From the NCBI GenBank assembly GCA_037962975.1, contig CM075675.1, positions 1,126,001 through 1,190,000 of the forward strand: DNA of 64,000 nt, written 5' to 3'. The position numbers and the translations under genes are program-made. Positions 1 through 10,045 of this stretch are shown here, piece after piece. The notes beneath the pieces were generated by a model. That model was not told where the DNA came from. It did not search any database and was given only the letters and a program-made list of their open reading frames with translations. The stretch comes from Clitoria ternatea (taxonomy: Eukaryota; Streptophyta; Magnoliopsida; Fabales; Fabaceae). Position 1 is the first letter of the stretch. Each line of letters begins with the position of its first letter.

Positions 1-18
1 AGCTATTAGAGCTTCTGG

Positions 19-192
19 ATGTCGAGAAACTGGCAACCCTTTCTCATGCAGAGTTACGTTGATAAGTTTGGCAGCAAAAATGAAACTATAAGATCTAATG
101 TGTTCTTATTACAGAATGTAAAGTCAAGCATGAGCTTTCTAGCTGGTGTAAATTGGGATCCATATATAGACGACTGCCTGGCTTTACTTTGA
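19..192 (+). other. Exon-like open segment, unidentified
   Basis: A plus-strand frame open from an ATG at 19 to a TGA at 190-192 ends in residues that look protein-like (NWDPYIDDCLALL). An AG that could act as a splice acceptor lies at about 113-114, ahead of AATGTAAAG. It could be the last exon of a gene lying left of the window. I do not recognise the family, and a frame this short can occur by chance. Confidence 0.2.
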
Positions 193-885
193 TGTTAAAG
201 TGGTGCATTAAGAAGGAGGAATTAAGATTCAACAGGTACAATTATTCTTTCTGTAATCTTTATCATGAACTACTCTTGTTGACTGGTGTTGGATATATTA
301 TATCCGGTGTTATTAAAAATCGGCTATAATGGTGTTATCCGCTATAAAGCATATCAATATTTTGAGTGTACACTGTGGATCGCTATAAGAATTTGATAAC
401 ACTGATTATAACCATTGTTCGGGAATGAATGGGCCCAATAGGGAATTAGAAAAATAGCCCATTTCTAGAATATTCTATAATTACCCTACATAATTCTATG
501 TTCTTGCTATTATAAATCAGAGAAGAAAACTGTCAATTTATCTTTGTTAGTTTTATTATGCTATGTAGAGTAGATTTTCTATAGAAACCTTGGTAGGAAC
601 TTTGCATCCTATCAACCACTCTCTTCCTAGATGCCCAATATGAGAAGATAGAAAGTGACTATATAAATTTTACTGTAGCAATCCTACTTAACAATATAAT
701 ATATTTTTCTGGTTACAAAATATTTGGAAATATTTATTGCTGAAATGTTTACTTTGTATAAAATACAGAATATATAAAATTAGTGAGGAATTAGGATGAC
801 AATTAGTTTTCCAAAATAAAAAGTGAGTAGGAAAAAGATGAGAAAAGTAGTAATAAAATATTCTCTTGACAAGCTTTTAAAATAA
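193..885. other. AT-rich non-coding stretch
   Basis: No protein-like frame is visible. Diverged short copies of a sequence with GGTGTTA and CGCTATAA words lie at about 285-410; these could be transposon subterminal repeats, but I see no terminus. Nothing else is supported. Confidence 0.3.
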
Positions 886-1263
886 ATGAAACATGAAATG
901 TTTTCAGGATTTCAATACAGAAGTATGGCTTCAAACCCTCAAGTCTCTCTGTTTCCACAACTAATGGAATTGATTCCTATAGTCCTGATTTATCAAAAAA
1001 ATTATCACTCTTCCATAAGGCCATGTACATGTAATGTTGACATTAAATTTGTGGAAAGAAAATTTTATACAGGATTTCTTACTGAAAAAATATGGCATAT
1101 TATGAGGGCACAGGAGTTTAATCACCAGAGACTTCGTTATTGCTTTCGCAGCGGCAACTCCATTGATGTATTATTGATCTCTTCTTTACAAGGAGATTAT
1201 TTTCAATATTTCACTTGGTCAGAAAATCTGTACAGAATATCATCTTGGCAAACTTTCCTGTAA
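886..1263 (+). other. Open frame of 125 codons, unidentified
   Basis: An ATG at 886 opens 125 codons ending at TAA 1261-1263, long for DNA this AT-rich. The product has no recognisable domain, signal peptide or repeat. A TTTTCAG just after the start could be a splice acceptor; another frame beyond it (about 908-1030) reads as a Ser- and Lys-rich segment that also looks exon-like. It may be part of the same unknown gene as the segment at 19-192, or chance. Confidence 0.2.
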
Positions 1264-1417
1264 CTTGGTAGGATGTTCGTCTTTACAACATTCCTTGACC
1301 TCATTCTAAGATGCTTGATTCATTTAGAATTTTGGTTATTTAGCAGGTGTACCAAATTGTGTGTAGTTTTTAAAAGGTTGTCGAATCTAAATTGATTGTT
1401 AAGAAAATGTTGAGTTT

Positions 1418-1503
1418 CCAAAGTTAAAGTTAATTAAAGGTGATAAGACGATAAGTAAATCCAAAGTTAAAGTTATTTAAAGGTGATAAGACGATGAATA
1501 AAT
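1418..1503. repeat. Tandem repeat, 43 bp x 2
   Basis: Two adjacent 43-bp units begin CCAAAGTTAAAGTTA at 1418 and 1461. They differ at a few positions only. Non-coding and AT-rich. Confidence 0.8.
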
Positions 1504-1626
1504 ATGTCGGGATAAGAGTTCTTCATTCTATTTAATCCATTGAGTTTCTGTGTTTATGGTTATAGATTTAATTATGTTAATGTGAAAGAAATTTCATTAA
1601 ATTTAATCCCTTAGAGAATGAATTTT

Positions 1627-1675
1627 AAATCTTAACATTAAATATCAATTCCTTGAGTATTTAGTGTTAAGATTT
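1627..1675. repeat. Short inverted repeat (hairpin)
   Basis: An 18-base arm at 1627-1644 (AAATCTTAACATTAAATA) pairs with 1658-1675 with one mismatch, around a 13-base loop. It could be the end of a small fold-back element or simply a palindrome; no target duplication was identified. Confidence 0.6.
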
Positions 1676-1699
1676 ACATTAAGAAAAAACTTTAACAAT

Positions 1700-2625
1700 C
1701 ATTGTTATCAACCTTATTCACATGTGAAGAGAATAATGAACAATTGTTCCCTTGAACCCGCTTAGAAATCCTAAACACAGGCATAAAGTTACCTAAAACC
1801 AATATTTATTTTTTAATAACCCTTACGCTATTTAAAATCACATTTCGGCGTTACAATTTTCCAACCCACAATTATTCAATAAGCAAGAACTTACCGAAAT
1901 CTGCCGACGATTCTGATACGTAATTTCTGTAAAGATCCCCAAGTTGCTCAAGGTCCTAAATTAATTCAAACACTACCTAAAGCCATGGAAATAACATCAT
2001 TAAGACCCAAACTCGTGTAATTGGAAAACTAGAAGCCATGGGTACCTTCGAAGCTTATCGAAAATGACGGAATCTGAAACCCCCAACCACACAACGCTGC
2101 CCACACACAATCTAGACTCCAAAATGCCCCTAACTTCATGAAAACGAAAGAAATTGAAGATGAGGTTCAAGAATTGTTCAAGGATCAAAATGGGTTCAAT
2201 ACTTAGAAATTAAGAAATTGAAGCTTTTCCTTATGCCATGGCTGCCACATGAAGAGGAGATGGAGTGGAGCTTGAATGTTGCCTTAATTTGATGAATGTA
2301 GAAGAAGAAGAAGAAAGGGAGTGATAGTGATGGAGCCACAAGAAAGAAAGAAGAATGACACCAAACTTTTCCTTTCTTTGGCATGCACGGAAACGAAAGT
2401 GAGATTGAGAGCAAGAGAATTGAATTTGGACATTTGGCATTAAGGGCACATAAGTAATATTACGTGTTTAGTTAATTTCTAAATTCAACTGGATAACTAA
2501 TGGTTATACAAAACTTACCCTGGTAATTTCTAAAAATTGACTTAACCACCTAGGAATAATTTAACACACTTGATTTAATTATTTGGCCAATAATATTAGC
2601 TAGTAATTAAACTTGGGATGTTACA
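1700..2625 (-). repeat. Degraded gypsy LTR, minus orientation
   Basis: Read on the minus strand, the segment starts TGTAACATCCCAAG at 2625, next to a polypurine tract (plus-strand CCCCCCTTTC at about 2629-2638). Beyond the tract lies a chromodomain-like pol tail on the same strand. That order (pol end, polypurine tract, TGTAACA) defines a 3' LTR of a Ty3/gypsy element. The far boundary near 1700 is not resolved, and small frames inside it are not genes. Confidence 0.65.
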
Positions 2626-2640
2626 ATACCCCCCTTTCAA

Positions 2641-2955
2641 TAAATTTTGTCCTTAAAATTTAAAATATCATTTACCTTAATAGAATAAATCAGGATAATG
2701 TTGCCCCATCACATCCTTATGCTCCCAAGTATATGTGGTACAATGACCTTGCTGCCATGCCACATTTACCCACTGTACATCCTTATTCCTCAAGCGCTTA
2801 ACTGATCTACCCACAATATTAGTAGGCTCAGTTGATGTGGTCAAATTTTCCTGAATCTCAACATCATCATTAGAAATCTAATATGTAGAATCAGAAAAAT
2901 ATTTCCTCAACTCTAAAACATGAACGACATTATGCAGATTTCAGTAGACCTTATG
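2641..2955 (-). pseudogene. Gypsy pol C-terminal relic (chromodomain-like)
   Basis: Minus-strand translation gives a decayed copy of the end of a chromovirus polyprotein: a VLELRKYFSD-like segment, then NIVGRSVKRLRNKDVQWVNVAW and YTWEHKDVMGQHYPDLFY. The same layout closes the intact polyprotein at 60.7-60.97 kb. At least one in-frame stop is present, and the rest of pol is missing on the high-coordinate side. It sits directly beside its own LTR (1700-2625), so this is the 3' end of a truncated element. Confidence 0.7.
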
Positions 2956-3062
2956 AAGAAGAATAAAAAATTAAATATTTAAAAGCTTGAACTAGTTTAA
3001 ATTATGATATATGACATGCATCATATAACAACTAAAAGATAAGAATGTTCTTGGAAGAAGAT

Positions 3063-3480
3063 AGGGTGAGGATCTGATGAATGTATTTGGGATGGTTTAA
3101 TTACGTACCTTGGGATGAGAGAGTGTGAAAAAAGGCATAAGAGACTTGGGGTCGCTCCCTAGTGTCAAGTAAATTCACAGTAAGCTCTTGCCAATCTGAC
3201 TAGGCCTTCAGTACATATTAAAGTTAGTGGAGCTATTCGTTCGAGAAATTATTATTTTGTTATGAAACAATGTCAACTCATGACTATTCCTGATAAAAGA
3301 AAACTTAAGGGCCCACATGCATTGCATATTCATCGCTAATAAAATAATTAATAAAACATCGTTAACTAAAATATGGAATTTGATATGAACAAAAAGAAAG
3401 ACCGTCGATCATGCATGCATTCATGATCATGGCTATAAATATCATAAATTTACTAGTGGAACTCATTATTTTGTGAAAAT
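3063..3480 (+). repeat. Diverged LTR fragment, same family as the 53.3-kb element
   Basis: Landmark words of the right-edge LTR recur here in order: CCTTGGGATGAGAGAGTGTG, GCTCCCTAGTGTC, AATCTGACTAG, then a Met/His-codon-like CATGCATTCAT stretch. Divergence and small indels are heavy. Only part of the U5 side of the LTR is left and no terminus is visible. Confidence 0.6.
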
Positions 3481-3492
3481 ATAATATTTTAG

Positions 3493-3665
3493 TAGAGCTG
3501 TCAAAACGGGCCAACCCGGCCCACACGGGTTGGCTCACCACGAGCTAAAAAATTTTATAACCCAATCCAACCCGGTTCGCTTTCTTGAGTGAGCCACTTT
3601 TCTTAACTCGGCCCAACCCACTGGGTGGCTCATAGGTTGGCCCACCTTTTTTAAAGAATAAAAAT
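3493..3665. mobile_element. hAT-like MITE fragment
   Basis: The segment opens with TAGAGCTGTCAAAACGGGCC followed by GGGCCAACCCGG-type words and their reverse complements, the usual make-up of one class of plant hAT-type miniature elements. A matching right terminus and a target duplication were not found, so it is probably truncated before the LTR relic that starts near 3716. Confidence 0.4.
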
Positions 3666-3715
3666 CAAATAAAAAAGGCCTCCATCTTCAAGTCACCCGT
3701 CATCGTCTTCAGCAG

Positions 3716-5080
3716 TAGTGTATAGTTTATTGAAATGATGTTGTAAACTTTTATAGTGTTTATTAATTGAGTTTCTAAAAGTCTTAACCAACTCAATACG
3801 CGAGTAGTTCATGAATCATTAAAGAGAAATGAGATGTGATATTGCCTGGGGACGGATTATAGAAACCGAGGATACATTAGAGGAGGCTTAATTGCGAGCC
3901 TTGGGATGAGATGGTGTGAAAGGGTGCTTCAGGGGACCTAGGGTCGCTCCCTAGTGTTTAGGGCTGAGCAGCGGGTCGGATTTACCCGTTTAATCCGATT
4001 ATCCAATCCAATCCAATTAAATTGGATTGGATTTTTTTGGTCATCGGATCAAATCCAATCCAATCCAACCAAGATCCAATTATAATCGGATCGGATATTG
4101 GATTTGACGTTTAAAAATCTGAGTACTCGATGAGTACCCAACCTATTTTTATATTATTTATTTTTTATATATATATTAATATTAATATTTTTTCTCACAT
4201 ACTCATGTTTTTCCCTTTAGAGCAAATAAGGGAATACCCAATCCAAGGTTAAAAAATAGAAATACTCAATCTATACCCACGTTAATAAAAAAATATGGCA
4301 TAACTACTGTTCTCATTAGTACTTTAAATTTAAATGCATTGTTAAAATGGATTTGATTTATATTTTTATTGATTATGTGTGTTATTAAATACTAGTAAGT
4401 ATTATGTTGTGATGTTTGACATGGACTTTAAGATGTTAGAAGTTTTTTTATATTGTGGTTTCATAAAAAATATAATAAATTTTCTTTAGTCGGATATCCA
4501 ATTATCCAATCCAATCCAAACCAATTTAGATCGGATTGGATTGGATTGGATTTCAAAAAAAAAAATTACACAAATCCAATCCAACCCAATCCAATGAAAT
4601 TTGATCGGATCGGATTGTTTTTTGCGCGAAATCCAATCCAATCCAGTACTTGCTCACCCCTACTAGTGTTGGGTAAAAACCTTCTCAATCTGACTAGTCT
4701 CTAAGTGTTTCCATGCCAGTTGAGCTGTTTATATACCATAAAGGCATTTATCTTATTATTATCCGGAATTATGGAACAGTGTAAACTCCTGGTTGGCCTA
4801 GTACAAACTAAAACTTTAAGGGTCCACATGCATAAACTGAATGAGATAGTATTAAAAGCATTACATGTCATACATGTGATTGTGATATTCTGTGTGAATG
4901 GTTGTGAATGAAAGTATGATTGTTATGCATATAAAACCCTACATTTAAAATTGATTATGTATGAGATTATGAATGATATTATTTTATTAGTTTGTGAAAA
5001 CCCTTATGCTTATGTCTTATCTGTAAAGTATTATATTCTGTTTCTTACTCTTCTTGTTTGAATTTTTGTGTTCAAAATAT
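3716..5080 (+). repeat. Second diverged LTR fragment, split by a hAT element
   Basis: 3716-3958 and 4671-5080 match the LTR of the right-edge chromovirus from about 55499 onward, colinearly: TTTATTGAAATGAT, CTCAATACGCGAGTAGTTCAT, GGGGACGGATTATAGAAACC, then TCTGACTAGTCTCTAAGTG and GGAACAGTGTAAACTCCTGG. The interruption is exactly the 704-bp element at 3959-4662. Substitutions are scattered throughout, so this copy is much older than the one at 53.3 kb. Frames within it are not genes. Confidence 0.75.
3959..4662. mobile_element. hAT-type non-autonomous element, 704 bp
   Basis: The ends are TAGGGCTGAGCA (3959-3970) and TGCTCACCCCTA (4651-4662), inverted repeats matching at 11 of 12 positions. 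An identical 8-bp duplication CTAGTGTT flanks it at 3951-3958 and 4663-4670. Eight-base duplications and this terminus type point to the hAT superfamily. There is no transposase. Clusters of ATCCAATCCAA words and their complements near both ends form long subterminal inverted repeats. Removing the element and one duplication restores the LTR sequence around it. Confidence 0.85.
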
Positions 5081-5099
5081 ATGTGATGTATAGCTAGCA

Positions 5100-6320
5100 G
5101 CTGAAGATGAAAGAATGTAATTACAAAAGGGTAAAGGGGTCTCATCATGTAAAGAGATATGACAAGAGTAGGACTCCAAAACCCTATGGTTCAAGAACTA
5201 GGAAATGATTGGTCACGATCGTAGTAAAGGTATAATTTAGTTTTAATTTACCTTATTACAATCTTAAATTGGATAATTGTAACAAGGTGAAGGTTAAACT
5301 TTGATAAACCTTATCATTAAGATATAATAGTGTGAATCTTTTACAAGCATGAGTGAATCACAAAAATTCCTTAGGCTCAAATTCGCTAGCAAGGGGGTAA
5401 ATATATGCACAAGGTAAGCTATTTGGCCCTAGGTTCAACATTAAATACAAGGGGGTGCCTTGTTCTTTTCTTTGAGTTTTAAGTGTGATAAACAAAATGG
5501 AGAATGAAAGCAAGGCAACTTGCAAGAAACAACACTGACACTTACAGAAATGGTACTTACAACTCACCCAATTCAACAAGCTATTTTGACTATATACAAA
5601 AGCAAATAATCCTTAACAATCCTACTTTAATTAGGCACAAGGATCAAAACTTAAACCTTTTCAAGACCAAAGCAATCGCGCTTTTCATTTAAACGCTCCC
5701 AACTTAGGATTCAAAAAAGAGATGAATTTACTCTTTACAAATTCAAACATCAAACGTGATTAACAAAAGAAATGCTCAAGAATTTATTTCTTTTGTATAG
5801 AAACAAAACAATTCTAAATGAGTCATGTATCTAACATATCTCATGCATCTATAAATGTGGCATACAAGGAGACAATTTCAAAAAGCAAACTGTGATATAA
5901 ATTGTACTTAACAATCTCAAATTTTAATAGTAGGGATGAAAAACATAATATTCAATATAGGTTAGATGTAAAGTAAAATTTTTATTTTATGGTGACCAAA
6001 ATCTAAAAACCTCTAATTTTTATTTAAGTTTTTAAAATAAAAATTCTTATAAATATAAAATATCCTTACCAATTATAATAGATGAAATATAGCCTATTCT
6101 AATGACCGCAGATGATTACAGAGTGAATTATCGAATTCTTAACAAATTTTCAAAGAGAAACACAAAGCGTAGTATATGATTTGGTTGGTGTGATTTATGC
6201 CATCATTTGAATATTTAAGTTGAAGCAGTGACCCGATTTAGATTTTTAGGTAATTGAATGAAGTTATGTATTAATGTAGAGTAACAATAATGGAATTTAG
6301 ATCAATTTTTTTGTTTTAAA
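5100..6320. other. AT-rich stretch without a recognisable gene
   Basis: An imperfect inverted repeat lies at about 5229-5310 (arms near 5229-5262 and 5276-5310). The 5340-5830 part is less AT-rich and resembles retrotransposon leader sequence, but no terminus, primer site or conserved frame is visible. The short frames here have no recognisable product. Confidence 0.3.
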
Positions 6321-6331
6321 ATTGGTTAGTC

Positions 6332-6763
6332 TTAAGATATGTTAGCCTTATGAAATGACCAATTTCGTACATTGAAACCCATAGTTATGGACCCTAATCC
6401 ATTAGTATGGAATATTTTATTTTCCAAGTGAAATCCCCTAGTATATGAAAGAGTGAAAAAGTGCTTTCGTTGGTGTGGAATAAGAAACCTTCGTATCTTA
6501 ATGCATGTATTTAATTTATTCGGAGCTATTAGAGCGGGATCTACTTTTTGGGGAATATGAGTCGAAGCAATAACAAGAATATTTCTAGTAGAACATCTTT
6601 CACAATCCCTGGAGAGATAGTTCACTAATAGACCGAGGGATAAGTAATTCGACTCATTCACATCCAAATCATGAATGTTTGGAATCCATATTATGCAAGG
6701 AGACATTGCTTTTGCTAATTCGAATTGAAAGGTGATATAAAATTGGTCTATTTCTGGCATCAT
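6332..6763 (-). pseudogene. ycf2: Nuclear copy of plastid ycf2 (fragment)
   Basis: The minus strand encodes 143 codons recognisable as an internal part of plastid Ycf2, the very large chloroplast-encoded AAA-type protein. Diagnostic runs include CIIWIPNIHDLDVNESNYLS, NILVIASTHIPQKVDPALIA and KHFFTLSYTRGFHLE. Both ends fall out of frame: upstream of the MMPEIDQ segment the frame breaks by about one base, and after GSITMGFNVR it breaks again and soon stops. Ycf2 normally exceeds 2,000 residues, so this is a short plastid DNA insertion (NUPT) and not a functional gene. The plastid-like frame stayed open for about 430 bases, so the transfer is not extremely old. Confidence 0.88.
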
Positions 6764-6779
6764 ACATCTGTTGATTTAG

Positions 6780-7230
6780 CGAAATTTTGATTATTTCAAA
6801 CAGCGTATAAAGGATTAATATTAACATTATATTTTTCTATTTTTATAACATCCTCCGACTTAGTTTATATTAGTTATAGGTTTCTATTAAGCAAGGGTGT
6901 GAGGACATAAAGTTAAGGGGTTATAAAAGATAAAATATGGATAAGATAAAAAAATAAAATAATAATTGTAAAATAAAATATAAGAAAAAATTAGATAAGA
7001 TTGAAGTAATTAAATCACTTAAAATTAGATAAGACATTCCTGATATGAGTTTAAGGTATGTTGTCTCTGTTTCTCTTTTCATTCCGAAGTTTACTCCTTT
7101 TCTTCTTCGTTCTCTTCACTTTCCATCTCAGCCCTCTTTCATTCTTATAGCTCAATATGCCTCTTACCCTTTCCATCTTTGAATTTAACTAGATTTTAAT
7201 TTCCTTTGTTAAGATGAATCACTAAATTCA
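6780..7230. other. Non-coding spacer
   Basis: AT-rich sequence with a pyrimidine-rich patch at about 7065-7150. No gene is supported between the plastid insertion and the PPR relic. Confidence 0.3.
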
Positions 7231-7234
7231 CTAC

Positions 7235-7516
7235 ACTATTGGTAAAGATTCTCAAATTGGGTTATCAACCTGATTCCATCACCTGAATACTCTCGTTAGA
7301 GGACTTGTACAAAGATAATATACAACACAATCATTGATAGCTTGTGCATAGATAAACTCATAAATGATGCATGTGACTTGTACTTTGAAATGATTGTTAA
7401 AGGTGTTTCTCCTAATATTGCCACTCACAATACTCTAACATATGGCTTTTGTATTCACGGTCAGAAGCAATTATGGTGTATTCAATGAGATGGTGTCGAA
7501 AAGCATCAACCCAGAT
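7235..7516 (+). pseudogene. PPR (Restorer-of-fertility-like) pseudogene, left part
   Basis: Plus-strand translation with one frameshift gives GYQPDSIT then NTLVRGL, followed by IYNTIIDSLC, LYFEMIVKGVSPNIATHNTL and EMVSKSINPD. This is the 35-residue degenerate repeat of P-class pentatricopeptide proteins, RNA-binding proteins that normally act in mitochondria or plastids. The wording resembles the Restorer-of-fertility-like (RFL) subgroup. Frameshifts and the CACTA insertion at about 7517 break it; the reading resumes at 10046. The N-terminal targeting region is not recognisable. Confidence 0.75.
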
Positions 7517-8405
7517 ACAACAGAAATTGTAAAAGGATACACTACCTTTGTCTACGCCTGATTGAAGCGCGGAAAATAAAGGGTATATTTTCTGCGGTTT
7601 AGAAAAGGAACCGCTAATATAAAATTTTTACCATCTGTCTGCGGTTTGTAATTTAACCGCTAACAATAAAAGTTTTACCTGTGACCGTCGACCGACGTAC
7701 CTCACTCGCCATTGCTTGCGTGCCTTCTCTCTGTTGCGCGTTCCCCAAACCGTTATCCTCACCGTCGACAGTCTGTGTTGCGTGCATTCTTCTAGAGATT
7801 AAGATTCATTCATGCATAAAGTTAAACTCTGTCTGCTCTGGAATATTTCAATTATTTATAAATTAATCTTTTTTCTGAATACATCTTTTTATGACGTGAT
7901 TTTAAATAGATAAATCAAAAGACATGTTTTGAATATATCTATTTTCTATTTTTCAAAAACAACATGCATAATTCATATACTTTGGAAAAAATGAATGGTT
8001 TATGGAAACACCTGTCAATAATGTTAACTGTTGAATTTTGTTGCTGTTATGATTGATACTTGTTATAGTAAAATGATATATTTAATATCTGTTAGAAGCT
8101 CGTAAATCTTCAAGCCGAGACACTTCCGGTATGATATTTTCATAATGGATAATGATGTCAAATTTTTTAGGCTTAAAGAAAGAGATAGAATATACTCACG
8201 TTTAGTGATTAACATGTCTAACTATTTGAAAATGATATTCTCTTTTGCCTTACGAAGAGGAAAGTGTTAGTGAATGCAATATGGTTTCAACTTTAAGGCA
8301 TTAACTTTTCTTTTTCTTACATACTATATGTTATTTTAATTATATTTCATTTCCAGTTCCAATGAATGGAAGTGGAACTAATAATGGACCCTTTTGTCTA
8401 GTGCA

Positions 8406-9155
8406 ATGGCAATGACTAAGCTTGTTTGTGTTCTACTTTTAGCACTCCTTGGCATTTCCATGATCTCAACCCAGGTTAGTAACCTTCTCATTAAGTTTAA
8501 GCAATCCACACACTCACTAACACCATGTCTGTACTATTTTTTCTTTTATATATTATATATGCTCATCTTAGTTTGAAGTAAAGAACCTTGCTGTAAATTT
8601 AATTTTTATTAACTAATTGTTTTTCAGGTTATGGCAAGAGATGCTGCTCATTATCACTTGGACTGTGTGAGTATCTCTTCCTTTTAATTTTGAGCATTAG
8701 TCTACTTATAATTGGTGGAAATTTTGCAAATTAAACTGAAAATTCATATATATCTTGACTAATTTTTTTTGTCCATTAATTTTCTTTCAGGGGAGTTATG
8801 GACCTGGGAGTCTGAAGAGCTCCCGTGAGTAATCATATTTCATAGTCCAATATTTTGCATTAATTTGTTCATCATGGTTCATGCACCCTTATAATTTATG
8901 CATATTTACAGACTGATCTATTATTATAGTGCATCATAAATTTTGGTCCACCTTGGTTATGGACTAATTTATTGTACTTAAAACTCATTTGCTTTCAATT
9001 ATGTGAATTAGATATAACATTCTAAAGGGTGTATGTTTCTGAATTTGGTTTGATCAGAGTGCCCATTACAATGCTCAAGAAGATGTAGCCAGACGCAATT
9101 CCACAAGCCGTGCATGTTCTTCTGCCAAAAATGTAATTACATATGGAGCTGGTAA
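8406..9155 (+). CDS. GASA/Snakin-like secreted peptide gene, C-terminally truncated
   Basis: Four exons with GT-AG introns join in frame: 8406-8474, 8628-8666, 8791-8824 and 9058-9155, giving 79 residues. Exon 1 encodes a hydrophobic signal peptide (MAMTKLVCVLLLALLGISMI). Exons 3-4 give GSYGPGSLKSSQCPLQCSRR and CSQTQFHKPCMFFCQKC, the first half of the GASA domain, whose members are gibberellin-regulated, Cys-rich secreted peptides. A normal GASA domain has 12 cysteines; here the reading leaves the family after the sixth and ends NYIWSW-stop. It lies inside a CACTA element, so this is best read as a captured gene fragment. All splice sites and the frame are intact, so expression of a shortened peptide is possible, but disulphide pairing would be incomplete. 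Confidence 0.75.
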
Positions 9156-9425
9156 TTCAACCTCTATTTCTCATGCATATGCCTCTACACAGTAGAATGC
9201 CAGGACTCTCAAAGCTACAAGTGACTTTATTATAAATAAACAAGTACTTCTTTGCAATATAACTCAGCCGACAGCTGTATACTTGCTCCATGTATTGTAT
9301 TTTGATGTATATGTTGATTTTCTTCTGCATCTTACACTTACCGTGTGTTGATCTTTTGTGCTTATGCTATGATCTTGATCACATTAGACTGTTCTCCGAT
9401 TTTTGTTAAATAGTAAATCAGTATC

Positions 9426-9569
9426 ATCAACTTGTATTTCATATATTCTGTGTCTAATCATGTGAACAGAGTTTACAGAAGCACAAATAGAAATAGATCA
9501 ACTTGTATTTCATATATTCTTTGTGTCTAATCATGTGAACAGAGTTTACAGAAGCACAAATAGAAATAG
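9426..9569. repeat. Tandem duplication, about 71 bp x 2
   Basis: Two adjacent near-identical units start ATCAACTTGTATTTCATATA at 9426 and 9497. The second has two extra bases in a CTTTGTG run. It lies downstream of the GASA fragment within the CACTA element. Confidence 0.85.
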
Positions 9570-9748
9570 GTAAAAGGGAAAGAAAACTAGTATTTCTAAC
9601 CCGAAGAAAAGCTTTAGCCTAAATACACAGTAAGGTCTTCAAAATTAGGACTAAATGAAGCTCTTGAAAATTGTCATTATTTTTCTGATCATTAATGTTA
9701 TTTGTGTTGTCTCTGTCAAATGGTTGTTACAGTTCCACGTACACACAT

Positions 9749-9768
9749 ATATATATATATATATATTA
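9749..9768. repeat. (AT)n microsatellite
   Basis: An uninterrupted AT dinucleotide run of about ten units after a short CA run, inside the CACTA element. Confidence 0.9.
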
Positions 9769-10045
9769 AATGGCTAATGTTCAATGTTGCTAGTGGATCG
9801 TAATTTAAAAATATTACTGTTCACGGTTTACCGCAGACATTAAATATATCACTATATATTCCAACCGCGGAAAATGATATCACTTTGGTCATGCGGAAAA
9901 TAATTACTACTGTCTGCGGTTCCAATTTTAACCGTAGACAGTAAAAGGACGATGTTTACAATTGCTGACCTTGTAATCAGGCTAATTGTCAACCCATATA
10001 TTTCTGCAGGCTGAACCATTAAGAAAGACCTTTTTTGTAGTAGTG

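Larger units (their letters stand above)
7517..10045. mobile_element. Non-autonomous CACTA element carrying a GASA gene fragment
   Basis: The right end is clear: it reads GTAGTAGTG at 10037-10045, the complement of CACTACTAC. The left end is decayed, near 7517-7535, where CAACAGAAATTG resembles a worn CACTACAAGAAATTG. TCTGCGGTT / AACCGC subterminal words occur at both sides (7595-7660 and 9830-9945). The element interrupts a PPR reading that continues on the other side (INPD before, VFT then a Cys-Lys-rich repeat after). No transposase is inside. Because of the worn left end no 3-bp target duplication can be called with confidence. Confidence 0.65.

Noticed and set aside
2196..2449. Two overlapping 72-codon minus-strand frames
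   Set aside because: They are within the gypsy LTR relic; pyrimidine-rich leader sequence stays open by composition.
4453..4704. 83-codon frame with repeated Asn/Pro/Ile
   Set aside because: It runs through the ATCCAATCC repeats of the hAT element and over its border.
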